The notes under the pieces: model-generated | What the model saw: the letters and a program-made list of their open reading frames with translations, nothing else | Database searches by the model: none | What the model was told of the DNA's origin: nothing | Source of the DNA: Cacajao melanocephalus | Taxonomy: Eukaryota; Chordata; Mammalia; Primates; Pitheciidae | Length of the DNA: 64,000 nucleotides | Direction of reading: 5' to 3' | NCBI GenBank assembly: GCA_963573385.1 | Contig: CAUYLG010051124.1 | Location: 34,828 to 98,827 of the forward strand | Shown: positions 1-12,172 of the stretch, piece after piece | How the letters are laid out: every line of letters starts with the position of its first letter | Numbering within the stretch: position 1 is the first letter of the stretch | Position numbers and translations under genes: made by a program

Positions 1-604
1 TCGAGGCCGATGGTGCTGGATGGGTTCTCGTGTTGCTCTCTGACGGCTCTCTTCTGATTTCCTCATCCACTTTCAAGGATATTGGATTCATGCAGATCAT
101 CCAGCATAATCTCCCTATTTTAAAGTCAGGGGATTAGAAACCTTCATTCTAGCTGCAGCCTTCATTCCCTCTTGCCTGTCTAACACAGCCTATCCACAGG
201 CTCTGGGGATTAGGATGTAGCTATCTTTGCAGGTGTTGTCATCTGCCTACCACACACTGCTGAAGCCAGAAGGCTGAAGCCACATACAGCCCTGCTCCCT
301 TGCTGGCCAGGTTCCAGCTAGAGTAGCCGAGGGAGACCCCCACACCAGACCAGGAGGTAGGTGCAGGTGTGCATGCGTGTGCAGCCAGGATGCTGATGGC
401 CTTCTCCTCGCTACACAGCACCCCCACCCCACCACCCTCTTGCACCTGCAGCCTAGAGGTAGAAGCAGCTTCCTGATCGCCAGGTCACACCCTGTCCCCT
501 TTCCTCTAGCGCCGCTTCAACAGCTTTGTCACAAGCTCCTTGCATGCACGCCTTGGTTTCCTCCAGCCCCGCACAAAGGAGGTGCCAGGAGGGCTGGGAA
601 CCGG
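1..604. other. Unclassified single-copy-like DNA
   Basis: No gene or repeat family is recognised here. Short overlapping open frames occur on both strands, but none shows a domain, a biased codon pattern or a convincing splice context. The sequence has moderate GC and no simple repeats. Confidence 0.5.
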
Positions 605-750
605 GGCAGAGCCTCCAGCACCTGCCAAGCGCCGGACTCTTGTCATCCATGGCTTCGTTTAACCTTCACAACAACTCTTATTTTGAAGATGGACCCACAT
701 GCTTCACTCAGATCACCCAGGTGGTGTCTGCTAGGGACTGTCTGGCCTGC
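605..750 (-). repeat. MIR SINE fragment, antisense
   Basis: The order of words matches an inverted MIR: a 'tgccaagcgc' block, then 'ttaaccttcacaacaac', then a degraded 'cagatcacccagg' block, ending near 'gggactgtctggcc'. MIRs are old tRNA-derived SINEs shared by mammals. Divergence is high, so the ends are approximate. Confidence 0.55.
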
Positions 751-1402
751 CCAGGGGCCTGGCCTCAGCTCAGGGGGCACTGTGGCCTGTTGGGGTGTCT
801 CCTGAGCCTCTCTCAGCTCCCTTTTGAGCTCTGTGGCTCTGAGAGTGGTCACACCTCCTAGAGACCCTTCCCCAAGTGTGTTGGGTTGGGGATCCCAGGA
901 AGCCCCCTGCGCCCAGCTGCCCATGGCATCTGTGCTACAGGAACTGCCATGTGTGGACCCTTTGCCTCCTCATGGTTGGTATATCTTGGTGATTCTCTAA
1001 TTTACTGGAATAAGCTCTCACAGATGTTACATGTGTCTCCCCCTTGTTCCTGCCTGTTCTGTTTACATGGAAGGGACTAGGGTTCAGTGTCTGGAGGATC
1101 CAGGGGAACCCTGGCTCTGGGAGGCACACAGCCCCCTCTCCCTCACTGGTGTGATAGGGTCGCCATATCTCCTCCTGGCGCTGCCTCAAAGGTGAAATGG
1201 GATGGCATGGAAGCGCCTAGTCCCACAGCTGACACTTGATATGTGCTTAACACATTACAGTTTTTTATGATTTTAAATTTTAGGTTTGCTGGGTTTTGCC
1301 GATTTTCATTTTCAGTGAAATAGCCAAATGCTCTTTTTCACTGAAATTTCTTCTATTGATTCCATTTTGAAGAAGCTACCCTCTCTTAGAATTGAGGTAA
1401 AT
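751..1402. other. Unclassified DNA with a possible MIR tail
   Basis: No gene is seen. A short block near 1188-1250, with 'ggtgaaatgggatgg' followed by 'gatatgtgcttaac', resembles the 3' part of a sense MIR but is too degraded to call firmly. The sequence turns AT-rich from 1258 up to the Alu. Confidence 0.45.
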
Positions 1403-1698
1403 GGCTGGGCGTGGTAGCTCACTCCTGTAATCCCAGCACTTTGGGAGGCTGAGGCAGGCAAATCACCTGAGGTCGGGAGTTCAAGACCAGCCTGACCAAC
1501 ATGGAAAAACCCTGTGTCTACTAAAAATATAAAAAATTAGCTGGGTGTGGTGGTGCATGCCTGTAATCCAAGTTACTCAGGCAGGAGTAGCTTGAACCCG
1601 GGAGGCGGAGGTTGCAGTGAGCCAAGATGGCGCATTGCACTCCAGCCTGGGCAACAAGAGCAAAACTCCTCCATCTCAAAAAAAAAAAAAAAAAAAAA
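1403..1698 (+). repeat. Alu SINE, full length, sense
   Basis: Starts 'ggctgggcgtggtagctcac' and shows left and right 7SL-derived monomers, the 'gcctgtaatcc' Pol III box region and an A-tail of about 20 at 1679-1698. The flanks carry a target-site duplication, 'gaggtaaat', before 1403 and again at 1702-1710. The body has several changes typical of an AluS-age copy. The open frame across it on the minus strand is repeat-derived. Confidence 0.97.
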
Positions 1699-1710
1699 GT
1701 CGAGGTAAAT

Positions 1711-2786
1711 ATTCAAATTCATTTTTAGCAAGTTCCCCTCTAATTTCACATATTTAAAACGATTTAACTCCTTCAAGCATCTGGAGTCTATTCTGGGGCA
1801 TGATGTTAAAAGCAGCTCTAAATGAATTTCCAAATCCTATGAAGTTAACCTAACTGAATTTAACGGATAACCGTTTCTTCCCCTAGTGTTTGGTGTTGCT
1901 TATTTTAGTGCATATTAGGTTCTTGTACGCAATGGAGTCTATTAAGGGCTCTGAGCTATGGATTCCTAGGCCAAATAAGGACATTATGTGGGTCTGAAAG
2001 CGCCATTCTGTCACCTCAGATAGTGATGACAACTTGTTGGGTAACTAATTCTCAGAGCACATCCTTTTCTGCAGAGCTGAGGCCTATCGATGTGTTTCTT
2101 TTGTCCTTGAGAAGTGAGAGGATTGGAGAAATCAAAGGTAGCTATGAGTCATACCTTTCATTGTAACCTGTCTTTTCTGCTTGGTAATTGCTGAATAGTC
2201 CGTCTTTTCCCTTGGTTTAAAAGTTTTATGAGACACTGTCTTTGTGCAGACTCTGATTGCAACTTTTATCTCAGACTCTCTGAACCTTCTCTGTGCCCAG
2301 CCTCGGTTCTTTCTTTCCCCCAGAATCGTTCCCTTCACTATAATCTGGATTTTATTTTCTGTATGTTGATTATTCCTCTGTTTCTTGATGGTGACTTTAA
2401 TAAGTCTATTGTGATTTGATTGCATGCCTTTCTTAAAATAACAACAAGCATCCTGGTTTATTCTTACTGATTTAAAGCAATGTCCTCTTTTATTTCTTTG
2501 GGAAGAGATGCCAGCAACTCTAGCTCGTTACCATGATGTCTGATAGGAATGTCGGGGTGTGTAAATTTGAGATCTTACTGTTTGGCTCTCATGTGGGGTA
2601 AACATTTTGAGGCTGCATGCTGTGTTTCTGCTGCAGTGTTTGGGCTGTTGGCTTTGGTGGCCCCCACACTTGCTGCTGCTTGTCTCTGTCCTAGAAGGAA
2701 GAAAGGGACGTGCAAGGGTCTGAGAGCTGCCCTTTCCATAGGAAAGGGATGCCTGCAGGGATCTGAGCTTATATTTCATTGTTTGA
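1711..2786. other. Unclassified AT-leaning DNA
   Basis: No gene found. The stretch 2100-2460 is T-rich, with degraded text that could be an old transposon, but no family is recognised. The sense frame starting at 2549 runs on into the MLT1 LTR and is not treated as coding. Confidence 0.45.
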
Positions 2787-3240
2787 CACTCTATTGCTTT
2801 CCAGAAACAAAGTACCACAAACTGGGTGGCTTTAAACACCAGAAATGGATGATCTCACAGTTTTGGAGGCCAGAAGTCTGCAGTCAAGATGTCAGCAGCG
2901 CCCTGCTCCCTCTGAGGCTGTGGGGAGGCTCCTCCTGCCTCTCCAGCTTCTGGCAGTGGATGGCTGTGCTCAGGGTTCCTTGGCTTGTGGACCCGTCCCT
3001 CCAGTCTCTGCCTTTGTCTTCACATGGCGTTCACACTGTTTCCGTTTGTGTCTCTTCTCTTTTTAGAAAGACACAAGTCATATTGGATCAGGGCCCACTC
3101 TATTCCAGGAGGACCCCATCTTACCTAATCACACCTGTAGTGACCCTATTTCCAAAGGAAGTCAGAGTCACAGGTACCTGGGTATGTGGTCACAGTCACA
3201 GGTACCTATACAACCTGCAGAACACAGTTCAACCCATAAT
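2787..3240 (-). repeat. MLT1 LTR (ERVL-MaLR), antisense
   Basis: Reads as an inverted MLT1: 'aaagtaccacaaactgggtg', 'cacagttttggaggccag', 'tgtcttcacatggcg', 'catattggatcagggccc' and finally 'ttcaacccataat' occur in the expected order over about 450 bp. MaLR LTRs are non-autonomous retroviral-like repeats. A 17-bp block (3163-3179) is repeated with one mismatch at 3191-3207, a small internal duplication. The 245-codon frame over it is incidental. Confidence 0.88.
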
Positions 3241-3669
3241 GAATAATGCCATATCGCCTGGACATGCCTCAGTGAGGCTCTTTTAGTAAGTAAAATGGAG
3301 AGACTGGATATTTAGTGGGCTCTGGCGGTGCCTGCCACAGTGGTCTGGTCAGCAGCTTCAGCCAATGCAATGAGGATGATCATCCCTCTCTCCTGAGGTT
3401 CCGGTGTTGTGTGCCCTGAGGCCTGCCTGGCAACTCCCACACCGTGTCATTCCCAGTCTCCTCTGCCTTTGCAGATGGCATCGATGTCCACACAGAGCGC
3501 CAGGCAGAGGCCTCAGCAGTGCCCTTCATTTCTCTTTCGCTTTCCTCATCTGCCCAGTCCATCAGCATCCCATCAGCTCCTCCTTGAGAAGGTGACTTTT
3601 CCCACATCTAGTGCCATGAACCCACCTTAAATAACCAATTAACCAGCTAAAGACTGCATTGATCTCTCC
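3241..3669. other. Unclassified DNA
   Basis: No gene or named repeat recognised. Overlapping short frames on both strands between 3380 and 3630 are shadows of one another, without motifs. Confidence 0.45.
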
Positions 3670-3960
3670 CCAGGTCACTGCAAGAGCCTCATCATCCTCT
3701 CCCTGACCCGTGCTCCACACGGCTGCCACAGTGGTTATTATCCTGCGCGCCAAACCATGCGTCTGCTCTGCTGAACCCCAAACTGGGCTCCGGGGTCTCC
3801 ATGAAATCAGCCCCTTCCCTCCTCTCCACCTCACCTCTTCCCACTCTCCCCTCCCTGACTCCACTTCTGCACACACGTGTTCACTCTGTGCTGGAACATA
3901 CCAAGCTCATTCGCGCTCAGGACCTCTGCCCGGGATCTTGCCGCTGCCGTGGTCTCTGAG
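3670..3960 (-). repeat. L2 LINE fragment, antisense
   Basis: Matches the inverted L2 3' region: 'caagagcctcatcatcctc', a 'ccacagtggttattatcctg' block and 'gctcaggacctctgcccggg', where consensus has the 'cctcagggcctttgc' words. Highly diverged, as expected for an ancient mammalian LINE. Confidence 0.5.
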
Positions 3961-5079
3961 ATGAGCTCCAAGGGGTGGGAGAATGCTGGGGAGGGGCAGG
4001 TCTGATGTGAAGAGTCCTCTGGGCGGGTGCTGGTGCTCTCTGTTCACATTTAATCATGAAATTTATGAGCGCATTAACTGGAAACTGATTATTCCAAAAG
4101 TTAAGGATAGATTCAGCTTCTTTTCTTTGTTTTGGCCTAAAGCCTTTGAAGTCTCTCAACTTTTCCTGATAATAATGGCATGAAAGAGGTATTTGCATTT
4201 TTTAACTTTAATATAAAACTACAAAAGAAAGAACAAGAACTATCAACAAGATCAAAAGAATGGGAAACTTACAAAGAGGAGGGAAATGATGCTATTTTTG
4301 CCATTTGGTTTATAGACCAGTGGAAGGACATGAATAATGCATAAGAAACCATACTGACTAGTTCAGAAAAGCAGAGGGTTGGTGCTTCATGACCGTGAGA
4401 TGCAGAATGTAAGTGGGACGGGGTCCAGGGAAAATGGGCTTCACCAGGGCAAGGAAGAAAGGTTGGGGAAGCTGTGAATGTGAACTTGAAAGCCACGAGT
4501 CCACAGTTGTCAGAACTGTGCTGAAGAAAGAGCTAATTCGGAGGGTCTTTTCTCTGTGGTGAAGTCATGGGCTTTGTTCCAGTCCCCCCAAGTCCTCTTT
4601 GCTTGATTTTGGTTTCTCGATGGAATTCCAGGGGGCCGTGATTGCTGCGATCTCATGAAGATGCCTAGAATTATAGATGTTTGGTGTGGCTTTCTATTTC
4701 ACCTCTCCCATATGTCACTTCATTGGCGGACCTCTTTTTCTTCTTCCTCTCTTCATAGGAAAAAAACCCGTCCCCCTTGCCATAAAAGAAACAGACCAAG
4801 ATGAAGAGAAAGGTGAGTGCAGTGTGGCGTGACAAGGCACCCGGGGACTCACCAGGGACTCAGGAGAAGAGATATCCTGTGGATATAGGACCAGCTGTCC
4901 TATGAGAGGTCTCTGGAGGTAGTCTCTGAGTTCCATGCCACATGCACAGCCTCATGGCAGTGGCCTCTCAGGAGAATAGTGGGTCCCCATCTTCTGGGGG
5001 AGTACATCAGGTCCTGTAGCACAACACCAGAGATAATGGCAGATCAAGACCCTAGCAGAGAACTCTCCTCTCTCTCACT
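3961..5079. other. Unclassified DNA
   Basis: No gene recognised. The stretch 4030-4300 is AT-rich and repeat-free in appearance. Overlapping frames at 4269-4496 and 4715-4936 carry no motif. Confidence 0.45.
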
Positions 5080-5182
5080 CTCTCGCCAATCCTTCTCCCT
5101 CCCTCCCTCCCTCCCTTCCTTCCTTCCTTCCATGTTTCCTTTCAACTACCCATTCTTCCTTTTATCCATCCATCCATCATCT
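5080..5182. repeat. CT-rich simple repeat (CCCT/TTCC/ATCC)
   Basis: Runs of 'ccct', then 'ttcc', then 'atcc' tetramers form a compound polypyrimidine microsatellite. It is likely length-variable. Confidence 0.9.
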
Positions 5183-5649
5183 ACCTCCTTCCACAAAAGG
5201 AGAAAATTTACAAATAGGCAGGTAATACTTTAAGATATAAAGTTGTTATAAGAACGATACATGAAAGGTAAACTGAGTATAGGAAGCAGAGCTGAAGCCA
5301 GAAGTTACATTGTCATACAAAACACATGCCTCTAAGTGCTAAGCACCTGCTAGAGATCAGCAACATCCCGGCTCTGAGCTTCCTAGCAGGCCGTGAGAAT
5401 GAGGAAACAGGATAGCATAATCAGTCCCTTGACTCTCCGTATCTGTAAGGGAAAAATAAACTCATGGACAAGGAAAAGTTTGGCTGCAAGTGATTTAGAG
5501 ACCAGTGAAAACTTTCCCAGGGCTTTTGTAGAAGAGGAGTTTTGAGGTTTAGCCAGGAACAAGGCTGGCGAGCTAACGACCTCTAGCTGAACAGCCTAGA
5601 CCCTTGTTAAGGGGAGATTGTGGTTTACTGGAAACTCTAGGGACAGACC
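5183..5649. other. Unclassified DNA
   Basis: No gene or clear repeat seen. AT-rich at first, then mixed. Confidence 0.4.
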
Positions 5650-5985
5650 CGATCAAACGAATGAACAAACGGACAAAATCTCTGTTCTCATTGAGCTTTC
5701 TCTCTAGAGGGGAGAGACAGACATATATAAGAAGACACATTAGTAAGTAAAAAATAGAGTTTTTTCCCCCATATGGTGATACGTGCTGTGGAGAACTATG
5801 TGGCTGGGGAGGAGGTTGGGAAAACAGGAAGCATGGGGGACAAGGGGCTGCAATCTGAATAGAAAAGTCAAAAAGTTCCTGGTGCTACAGTGATGGTGAT
5901 GTTTAAACAAAGACCTTCAGGAAGCAAGGGGGCCCACCGAGCAGATACTTGAAGAGAGTGCTATTCAAGAGAACCGGGTTAGAAT
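5650..5985 (+). repeat. L2 LINE fragment, sense
   Basis: Old L2 3' words in order: 'atgaacaaacggacaaaatc', 'tgttctcattgagctt', 'gagacagacatatataag', then 'accttcaggaagcaa'. Divergence is high and the ends are approximate. Confidence 0.6.
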
Positions 5986-8282
5986 TCTAATCACGCTGGG
6001 TTTAGTAAGTAGGCTGCAAGTTTAGAGCCCTTTAAAAATTAATCTTACCCGGTCGAGTTCAGGTGATGCTGAAGAACCCACATTTTTTGAACCCAAGAGA
6101 TGCAGTCACAGCACTGGTGCTGGGCAGGGACTGAGCACGCCTCCTGGGGCCATCCGCACCCCGAGAAACAGGAGAGACATGTGACTTCCACACCCCACGC
6201 ATCACCTTCATAAGGCTTCTGTCCTCTGCGGGCTCTGAGACAGGCTAAGCTTGGGGCTCTTACCACAAAGAAAGGAGTTTAGCAGACACACAGGGAAGCA
6301 CAGGGAACCCCAAGAATCCAACCGTACACAAAAGGTCCCAACCAAGCAGTGCCTTCTGCCGCTGACACTCACCGTTTGCAGCTCTGGAGTGCAGGTGAGA
6401 CCCAGCGTCTTAGCACCCCGTCTGAGCCTGAGCCTCTTGCCACACCAAGCCACCTTCCTGTGCCCAAAAGTGTGCATTTTCCAGGGGACGCACCAGTGTG
6501 CACCTGAAGAATCAGCTGACCATATTGCATTTATTGAGGGAAAACGTGTAGGTTTCTCTCCACCATGGCACTGCCTCGGCTATTTTCAGAGGTGATTTGT
6601 TTTGCTGGTATTTTATTTTGGTTTTAAATGAAGATCCATTTGTCTTTCTCTGTTTATATGAATGGCTGAGCAGGCAGTATTGTTCAGAGAGGAAATCTCT
6701 TGTATTGGAGGGCATGAATGTTCCAGGACTATAAATAGAATGAGAATGTGTGAAGTCTGTGACTTCAGGAATTCCAGTAAAATGAAGAGAGGAAAATTGC
6801 AGTGTTTACACTGTTGGGACCCTCCAATGCAAGACGGGCCAAGAGAAAAGTTGGAGTCCAATGAAGCAGGGAGAGTGACTGAGGCCGACCTCCTGTCCCG
6901 CTCCCTGGTGGTGGGGCTCCTGAGGCTCCTCCCCTCATTCACGACCTAACTGCAAGAAACAAAACGAAGCATAAAATGTGCAAGTTACCATGCGGACGTG
7001 AGGAGCGGGGCGTTTCTGGGCTCATTAGCTGCACCTGGCAGGAAGCTCTGGAAGTTAACAGGGACAGATTTGCGCCCCAAAGGAGGGAGGTTGTCGGGGA
7101 ATAACTGGAGGACTTAGGCACCTGCGAGAGTGAGACTTGGGTCCTGCATGTCTGTGGACCCTGAGGCCCTCTGGACGGGTCACTAGGTATATGTTGCTGT
7201 CCTGCTGGTTCTTCTGTCTGTGCCACTGCCTGGAAGGAGAGCCCTACAGCTGGCAGGTGGACGCCCTCCCCTGTGCCGAGAGTGGCTGGAGGGACTGGAG
7301 CTGCTAGACCCTGCATCCCCCAGAGGACGGACCACATGTCCAGGATGGGAGAGGAGAGGTAGAGGACATGGCCATTTCTAAAACAGGAGGGGATAAGATA
7401 CTGAAATGTTCAAACGATACATCAAAATATAAGAAGGAGAAAATGCAAACCTCAAATCCCACCACCAAGGATAATTTCAATTGTGCTAAAATCTCGTTTT
7501 TGAATCTACTACTGACTGTAGAATCTTACTGCATGCAGTTGTCCCTGTGCTGGGCACAGTGGCCCGTGCGACTTCCTTAGAGGGAGGATTTGGTGGGATG
7601 TGGCTTGAGGCCTTGTTGTCCTCTGAAACACTCTCTCTGGGCACAAAAGGCAGAACCTTCCTGAAGGAAGTAGGATGCAGATCCTGAGGACAGGCCACCT
7701 TCTCAGTGGGCCATGAAGGTCCAGTGTACGTGGGCAGTGTGGCCTCTACACAGGGCATCTGGGGGCACTTCTCCCCATGGAAGTCCCCTGGGGATGATGA
7801 ATGATGCCTCTACTGGGAACTGCCTTCTGGGCATAGCAGCCTCAATGTCTGTTCTGGAGTTTCTCAGGCAGCCATTCTGGAAGATGGCGTAGCCACACCT
7901 CTTCGCTGTGAGGGGCTGCTTTCGCTTCCTGGGCTGCAAAGCCTCCAGGACTGACCAGGGCTTTCTGGGGCCTTTCTCCGGTCATTCTGCAGCACTGACT
8001 CCTGGACACCGGAGGGTCCATCCATTCCCTCCCTGCAGGAAGCTCCTCGGTGCTTCCTTCCTACAGAGCCCTGATTTCACCTTCCTCGGGGTCAGCTCAT
8101 CCCATAGCTCCCCTGCAGCATGTCATAGTAACAGGCTTTGGGAAAGGATGCAGGACTTACCTCTCCTCCCAGGAAACTGACTAGGCTGCATTGACAAAAT
8201 GGCATTGCTGTTTAGACAGAGGTCATTCCCACAGGAGCAGGGAAGTTGGGGGCAAAAGACAACCCAAAAGCTGTTCCAGTAG
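5986..8282. other. Unclassified DNA
   Basis: About 2.3 kb without a recognisable gene or repeat. Overlapping frames at 6208-6595, 6613-6949 and 6939-7337 on opposite strands cancel each other as evidence. The only motif noted is the CTATAAATAG decamer at 6729-6738. Confidence 0.45.
6729..6738. promoter_or_regulatory. MEF2-like / TATA-like decamer
   Basis: CTATAAATAG is a perfect match to the palindromic MEF2 consensus YTAWWWWTAR and also contains a TATA-box core. It sits in an AT-rich repeat-free block. A single motif proves no function, and no downstream transcript is evident. Confidence 0.2.
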
Positions 8283-8346
8283 CCCTCCCGGAAGCCTGGG
8301 GCTCCTCCTCCTCTTCTTCTTCCTCCTCCTCCTCTCCCACCTCTTC
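8283..8346. repeat. CTC/CTT-rich low-complexity tract
   Basis: Repeated 'ctc' and 'ctt' triplets give a polypyrimidine stretch. Minus-strand translation yields Arg/Lys runs, which is compositional only. Confidence 0.75.
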
Positions 8347-8623
8347 AGAAAAACAGAAGCTTGCTCATTATTAACTGACCTGTGAAGTTTAAAAATATAT
8401 GCCCTACAAATCAAAGTTCATTATTAAAGTTCAAACTTCCGGATTATAATGTAGAGGGGCTTTTTTAAATATACAAAATAAATGATGATAAGAAAAAAGT
8501 AGGGCAGTCAGGACTGTCTGGCTCAGTGAATCTTGTTAACTACACAGGTCTTTGAAGCAAAAATACTCTGGCTGTAGAGCAAATTAGTTTTAAGAGATAA
8601 AACCTTTCTTCAAAAGTATTACC
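8347..8623. other. Unclassified AT-rich DNA
   Basis: No gene or repeat family recognised. Confidence 0.4.
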
Positions 8624-9205
8624 ATGAAGAACACCAAATCAGGTCTTGCTTCCAGAAAGATGGAGTCGACACATTTTCCCCTATTCTTCCCACGAAGTCA
8701 CTAAGTGAGCTAAAAATCCTGGACATCATATAAAAAACAAACATAAGGAGACTCTGAAAGGTGGAGAGATGGCAGACTGTCTAGAAATTTCAGGACCCGA
8801 GGAACGACATGAAGATGAGTTCCCTGGGTTTTCTTGATGCAGAAGAGCTGAAAATCTCAATGGGCACAGATGATAAAACCTTGAACAAAAGCCTGCTCCC
8901 TCCAGCTGAAGGACCAGGAAGAGGGCAGGCTAGCAAGATAGAAACTTCAGAAAACAATCACTGTATCCCAGCCAAATGCTACAGACAGCCACTGGCCTGC
9001 CCTTTCCCACAGTGGCAAAGGCCAACCAGGGTACCCAGGCTTCTGCTCCCGGGGAAGGTGTAACACGGTGCTTCCTCTTCTTCTGGGGGGAGAAGGACAC
9101 AGTGACTGTGGTGGGATGAAAAGTGACAGCATCATCACCAGGGGAGCCATTGGGGAGCAGAGGGCGTGCCTGGGCAGACAGAGGAGGAGGAGGGAGCCTC
9201 ACTAA
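8624..9205 (+). repeat. Old L1 (L1M) 5' UTR fragment, sense
   Basis: Text such as 'cagaaagatggagtcgacac', 'aaaatcctggacatcatat', 'aggacccgaggaacgacatg' and 'agctgaaggaccaggaagag' follows the order of mammalian L1M 5' untranslated regions. No ORF1 follows, so this is a 3'-truncated or broken copy. The 84-codon frame beginning at 8809 lies in this UTR and is not a gene. Confidence 0.7.
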
Positions 9206-10022
9206 CTAGGAAGGGCCTTGGACTGGCTCTGCCCTGTTTCCTCCCAGCTGGTCCTGACCCTGCAGGGTGGGAGGAACAGGTCTAGCACGTGCTCCCGTTG
9301 CCCAGCCTGAGCCTGGGCTTCACCCTGCCAGTGTCTGAGGGTGTCTCTCACACACGTGGGTGGCTGAGCTTCATTCAGGGTCCATGACACTCAGTAAGAG
9401 TCTTTGGCAGGATGCAGCTGCAGCCTTGGGGAAATGGCCACATTTAGGAGCTCAGATCTGCTCGAGGCCTCCATGCCTATGGGGTTTTTCTATATGTAAC
9501 ATTCAAATAAAATGGCCTGAACCCTCATCCAGCCCAGGGCCTTCTCCCCGTGTCTAAGGACTCCTGGGTCGTCTCTTCTTTCACATTCCTAAATTCTCAG
9601 TCTTTAATTTGCCCGCCGGCCTGCTGGGGCTGCTGGCCCCTCTCCACCTTCACCACCCCAGGAGATGAATAGCGCCCTCTCCCCTTCACCGTGTCAGTGC
9701 TACCATCTATTTATAAGAGATGTCACTCAAGATAGGGGGAAGAGCGGTATTTAGAACCTCAAGTAGAATATTAGCTATCTCTGTCTCTACAAAGGGGTGG
9801 GTCTCCCCTCACAAGGGGAACTTCTCACTGGCCTGGGTCCCCCATTAGACTCTGGCTTCCCATCTATGTTTCTAGGTGTCTCTTTTCCTGCAAATTGCTT
9901 ATTCAGATCCCAGCTCTCTTCCCTGAGTCGCTAACAGTGGAGATCCCAAAATTCCTGCAGAAAGATGAGTGCTCTGCTCTCTTCCTTCCTCCTCAGGCAT
10001 GGGGCTTCTCACAAGTGCTGCC
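9206..10022. other. Unclassified DNA
   Basis: No gene or named repeat. A second MEF2-like site, CTATTTATAA, is at about 9708-9717. The sequence is CT-rich just before the LTR. Confidence 0.45.
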
Positions 10023-10387
10023 TGCATCAGCCTGTTTTCACACAGCTATAAAGTACTATCTGAGACTGGGTAATTTATAAGAAAAAAGGTTTAATTGACC
10101 CACAGTTCCGCATGACTGTGGAGGCCTCAGGAAACTTACAATCATGGCTGAAGGCAAAGGGGAAGCAAACCACGTCTTCCATGGTGGCAGGAGGAACAGA
10201 GCATGACGCAGGAGCTGCCAGACCCTTTTAAAACCATCAGCTCTCGTGAGAACTCACTCACCATCACGAGAACAGTGTGGGGGAAACTGTCCCCATGATC
10301 CAGTCACCTCCCACCAGGTCCTGCCCTTAACACCTGGGGATTACATTTGAGATAAGATTTGGGTGGGGACACAAAGCCAAACCATAG
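10023..10387 (-). repeat. Solitary MST-type LTR (ERVL-MaLR), antisense
   Basis: Inverted MST LTR: 'gagactgggtaatttataag', 'ggtttaattgacccacag', 'ggaggcctcaggaaactta', 'ctcgtgagaactcactcacc', 'gatttgggtggggacacaaa' and terminal 'gccaaaccata'. No internal region flanks it, so it is a solo LTR left by LTR-LTR recombination. I could not find an exact 5-bp target duplication. Confidence 0.92.
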
Positions 10388-11739
10388 CCCCTCCTGTCCC
10401 AGCCCAGGTGCCAGGTTTTTTCTCCAGAAGGAGTGATCTGCCTCCCAGAGGAACCCTGCTCCCACCCCGAGAATACAGAAGTGTGGCCACCACTTCTTTT
10501 TTAAAAGTCTTTACTGGCATTTTTTCTTTCTCTTACATTCATAAAATTGAGTGTGCTGCCAAGTTGACTGGTACAGTATAGCAAGAAAAGGGCTCCAGAA
10601 CTTTCTAGGAAGGCCTTGGCTCACAGATCTCAGGAAATAAAGGAGAAGGACTGCAGGCAGTGAGAGGCAGTGAGACACAGCTGAGCTGAGCCTGGAAGCC
10701 TGCTCTCCTGAGGGCCAGGAGACTTCTGGGCTGAGCAGACGGACTGAAGAGCTGAAGCCAACTCCACTCACCAGGACTGGGCCTTCAGCAGGGAGGAAGG
10801 CTCTGTGAGGGCAGAGGAAGATGCCTCTCTTAAGGGAGAGAGGACAGGGCCTGAGATAGAAAAGTTCGACCTCACCTCTGGGCAAGATGTTCTGGAAGTG
10901 AAATAGATTTATCTCCTAGTTTGGGCCAGGCCTGCCTTCATCCCTTCTGCAGCCAGAGCTGTGCCTCGACCCACACCCACCCTGCCACCATAGTGTCTGC
11001 TGTACCCAAGGCACCCCTTCTGAGAATATGAAAGTGAGGGGGAGATTTGGTGAGAGAGCACTTTTCCCAGAGGGGAAGTCAGTGCCCGCCCAGCTCTGGT
11101 GGGTGCTGGAAGCACAACCTCTCAATTTGGTTAGAATTAACCTTTCTCCTGGTGCACGGCAGCCGCGAAGAGGCAGATGTATTGATCAGCGTGTGAGCCT
11201 GGAGATGCTGCTGAAGGATGCCCATCAACAAGATGGCTTTCTGGGTTTTGTTTTCTTTCTCTTGTTTGCTTTCGAATAACAGAATAAATCAACAGATGCA
11301 CTGGGCAGACGATGCCTCCCTAGCATTTAGCAAAATATCAAGCAGCTTTCTGGCGCCCATCAGATTCCTTATTTCTGCAGTGGGTCTGCAGGGACGTGGC
11401 TGCTTGAACTGTAGGAAAAACAGAGCTCTATTTTTTTCCTCTTTAAGAAGGGCTACCAAGAAGGGCTGGAAGCTATCTGGTTCATCCCCTGCCTCCAGAT
11501 CCCTGGACCAGCCTAGTCTGACCCTAGAGCCACCTTAGTTTCTTCATGTGGACAATTGTCACTGGGACAAATGGTCTTCACACTCTCCAGGTGTTACTGT
11601 TGTCAGTAAAAATTGAGTGTGCATTGCCAATATATACAGTAGTTATGTATCCAAACTTACACATTCCAGGACTACTTTAGTAACACATTCTGTACAAAAA
11701 CAGAAGTTAAAAATAGATGAAGTAAAAATAAAGTTTGAA
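10388..11739. other. Unclassified DNA
   Basis: No gene supported. Frames at 10511-10885 (-), 11028-11279 (+) and 11218-11538 (+) lack motifs. The last 180 bp, before the MLT1 LTR, are AT-rich. Confidence 0.45.
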
Positions 11740-12172
11740 TGTACTAATTTGGATAGTGTGCCCCTAAAATTTGTGTCCTCCCTTGAACCTCAGCATGTGA
11801 CCTTATTTGAAAATAGGATCTTTGGAGGTGTTATTCCTTAAGATGAAGTTGCCCTGGAGGAGGGTGGACCCTTCGTCCAATGTGACTGGGATCCTGATAA
11901 GAAGAGACTCAGACACACAGGGAGAACGACAGGTGCCTCCAGAGGCAGAGATTAGAGTGATGCAGCTGCAAGCCGAGGCGTGCCAAGGATGGCTGGCGGC
12001 CCCTGAAACTAGGAGAGAGGCATGGGAGGCCCTTCCCTCGAGCCTTGAGTGAGAGCTTGGCCTACTCACACCTTGATCTTGGACTTTTAGCCTCCAGAAC
12101 GGTGAAATTTCTGATGTTTTAAGCCTTGTGGTTTGTGGCCATGTATTATGACAGCAGTAGGCAACTAATACA
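11740..12172 (+). repeat. MLT1 LTR (ERVL-MaLR), sense
   Basis: Sense MLT1: 'ttggatagtgtgccccta', 'catgtgaccttatttgaaa', 'tccaatgtgactgggatcc', 'acaccttgatcttggac', 'cagcctccagaac'-like text and terminal 'gcaactaataca'. About 430 bp, close to full LTR length. The antisense frame at 11803-12276 is incidental. Confidence 0.9.

Noticed and set aside
2549..3286. 245-codon sense open frame
   Set aside because: More than half of it is antisense MLT1 LTR; no domain; overlaps frames on the other strand.
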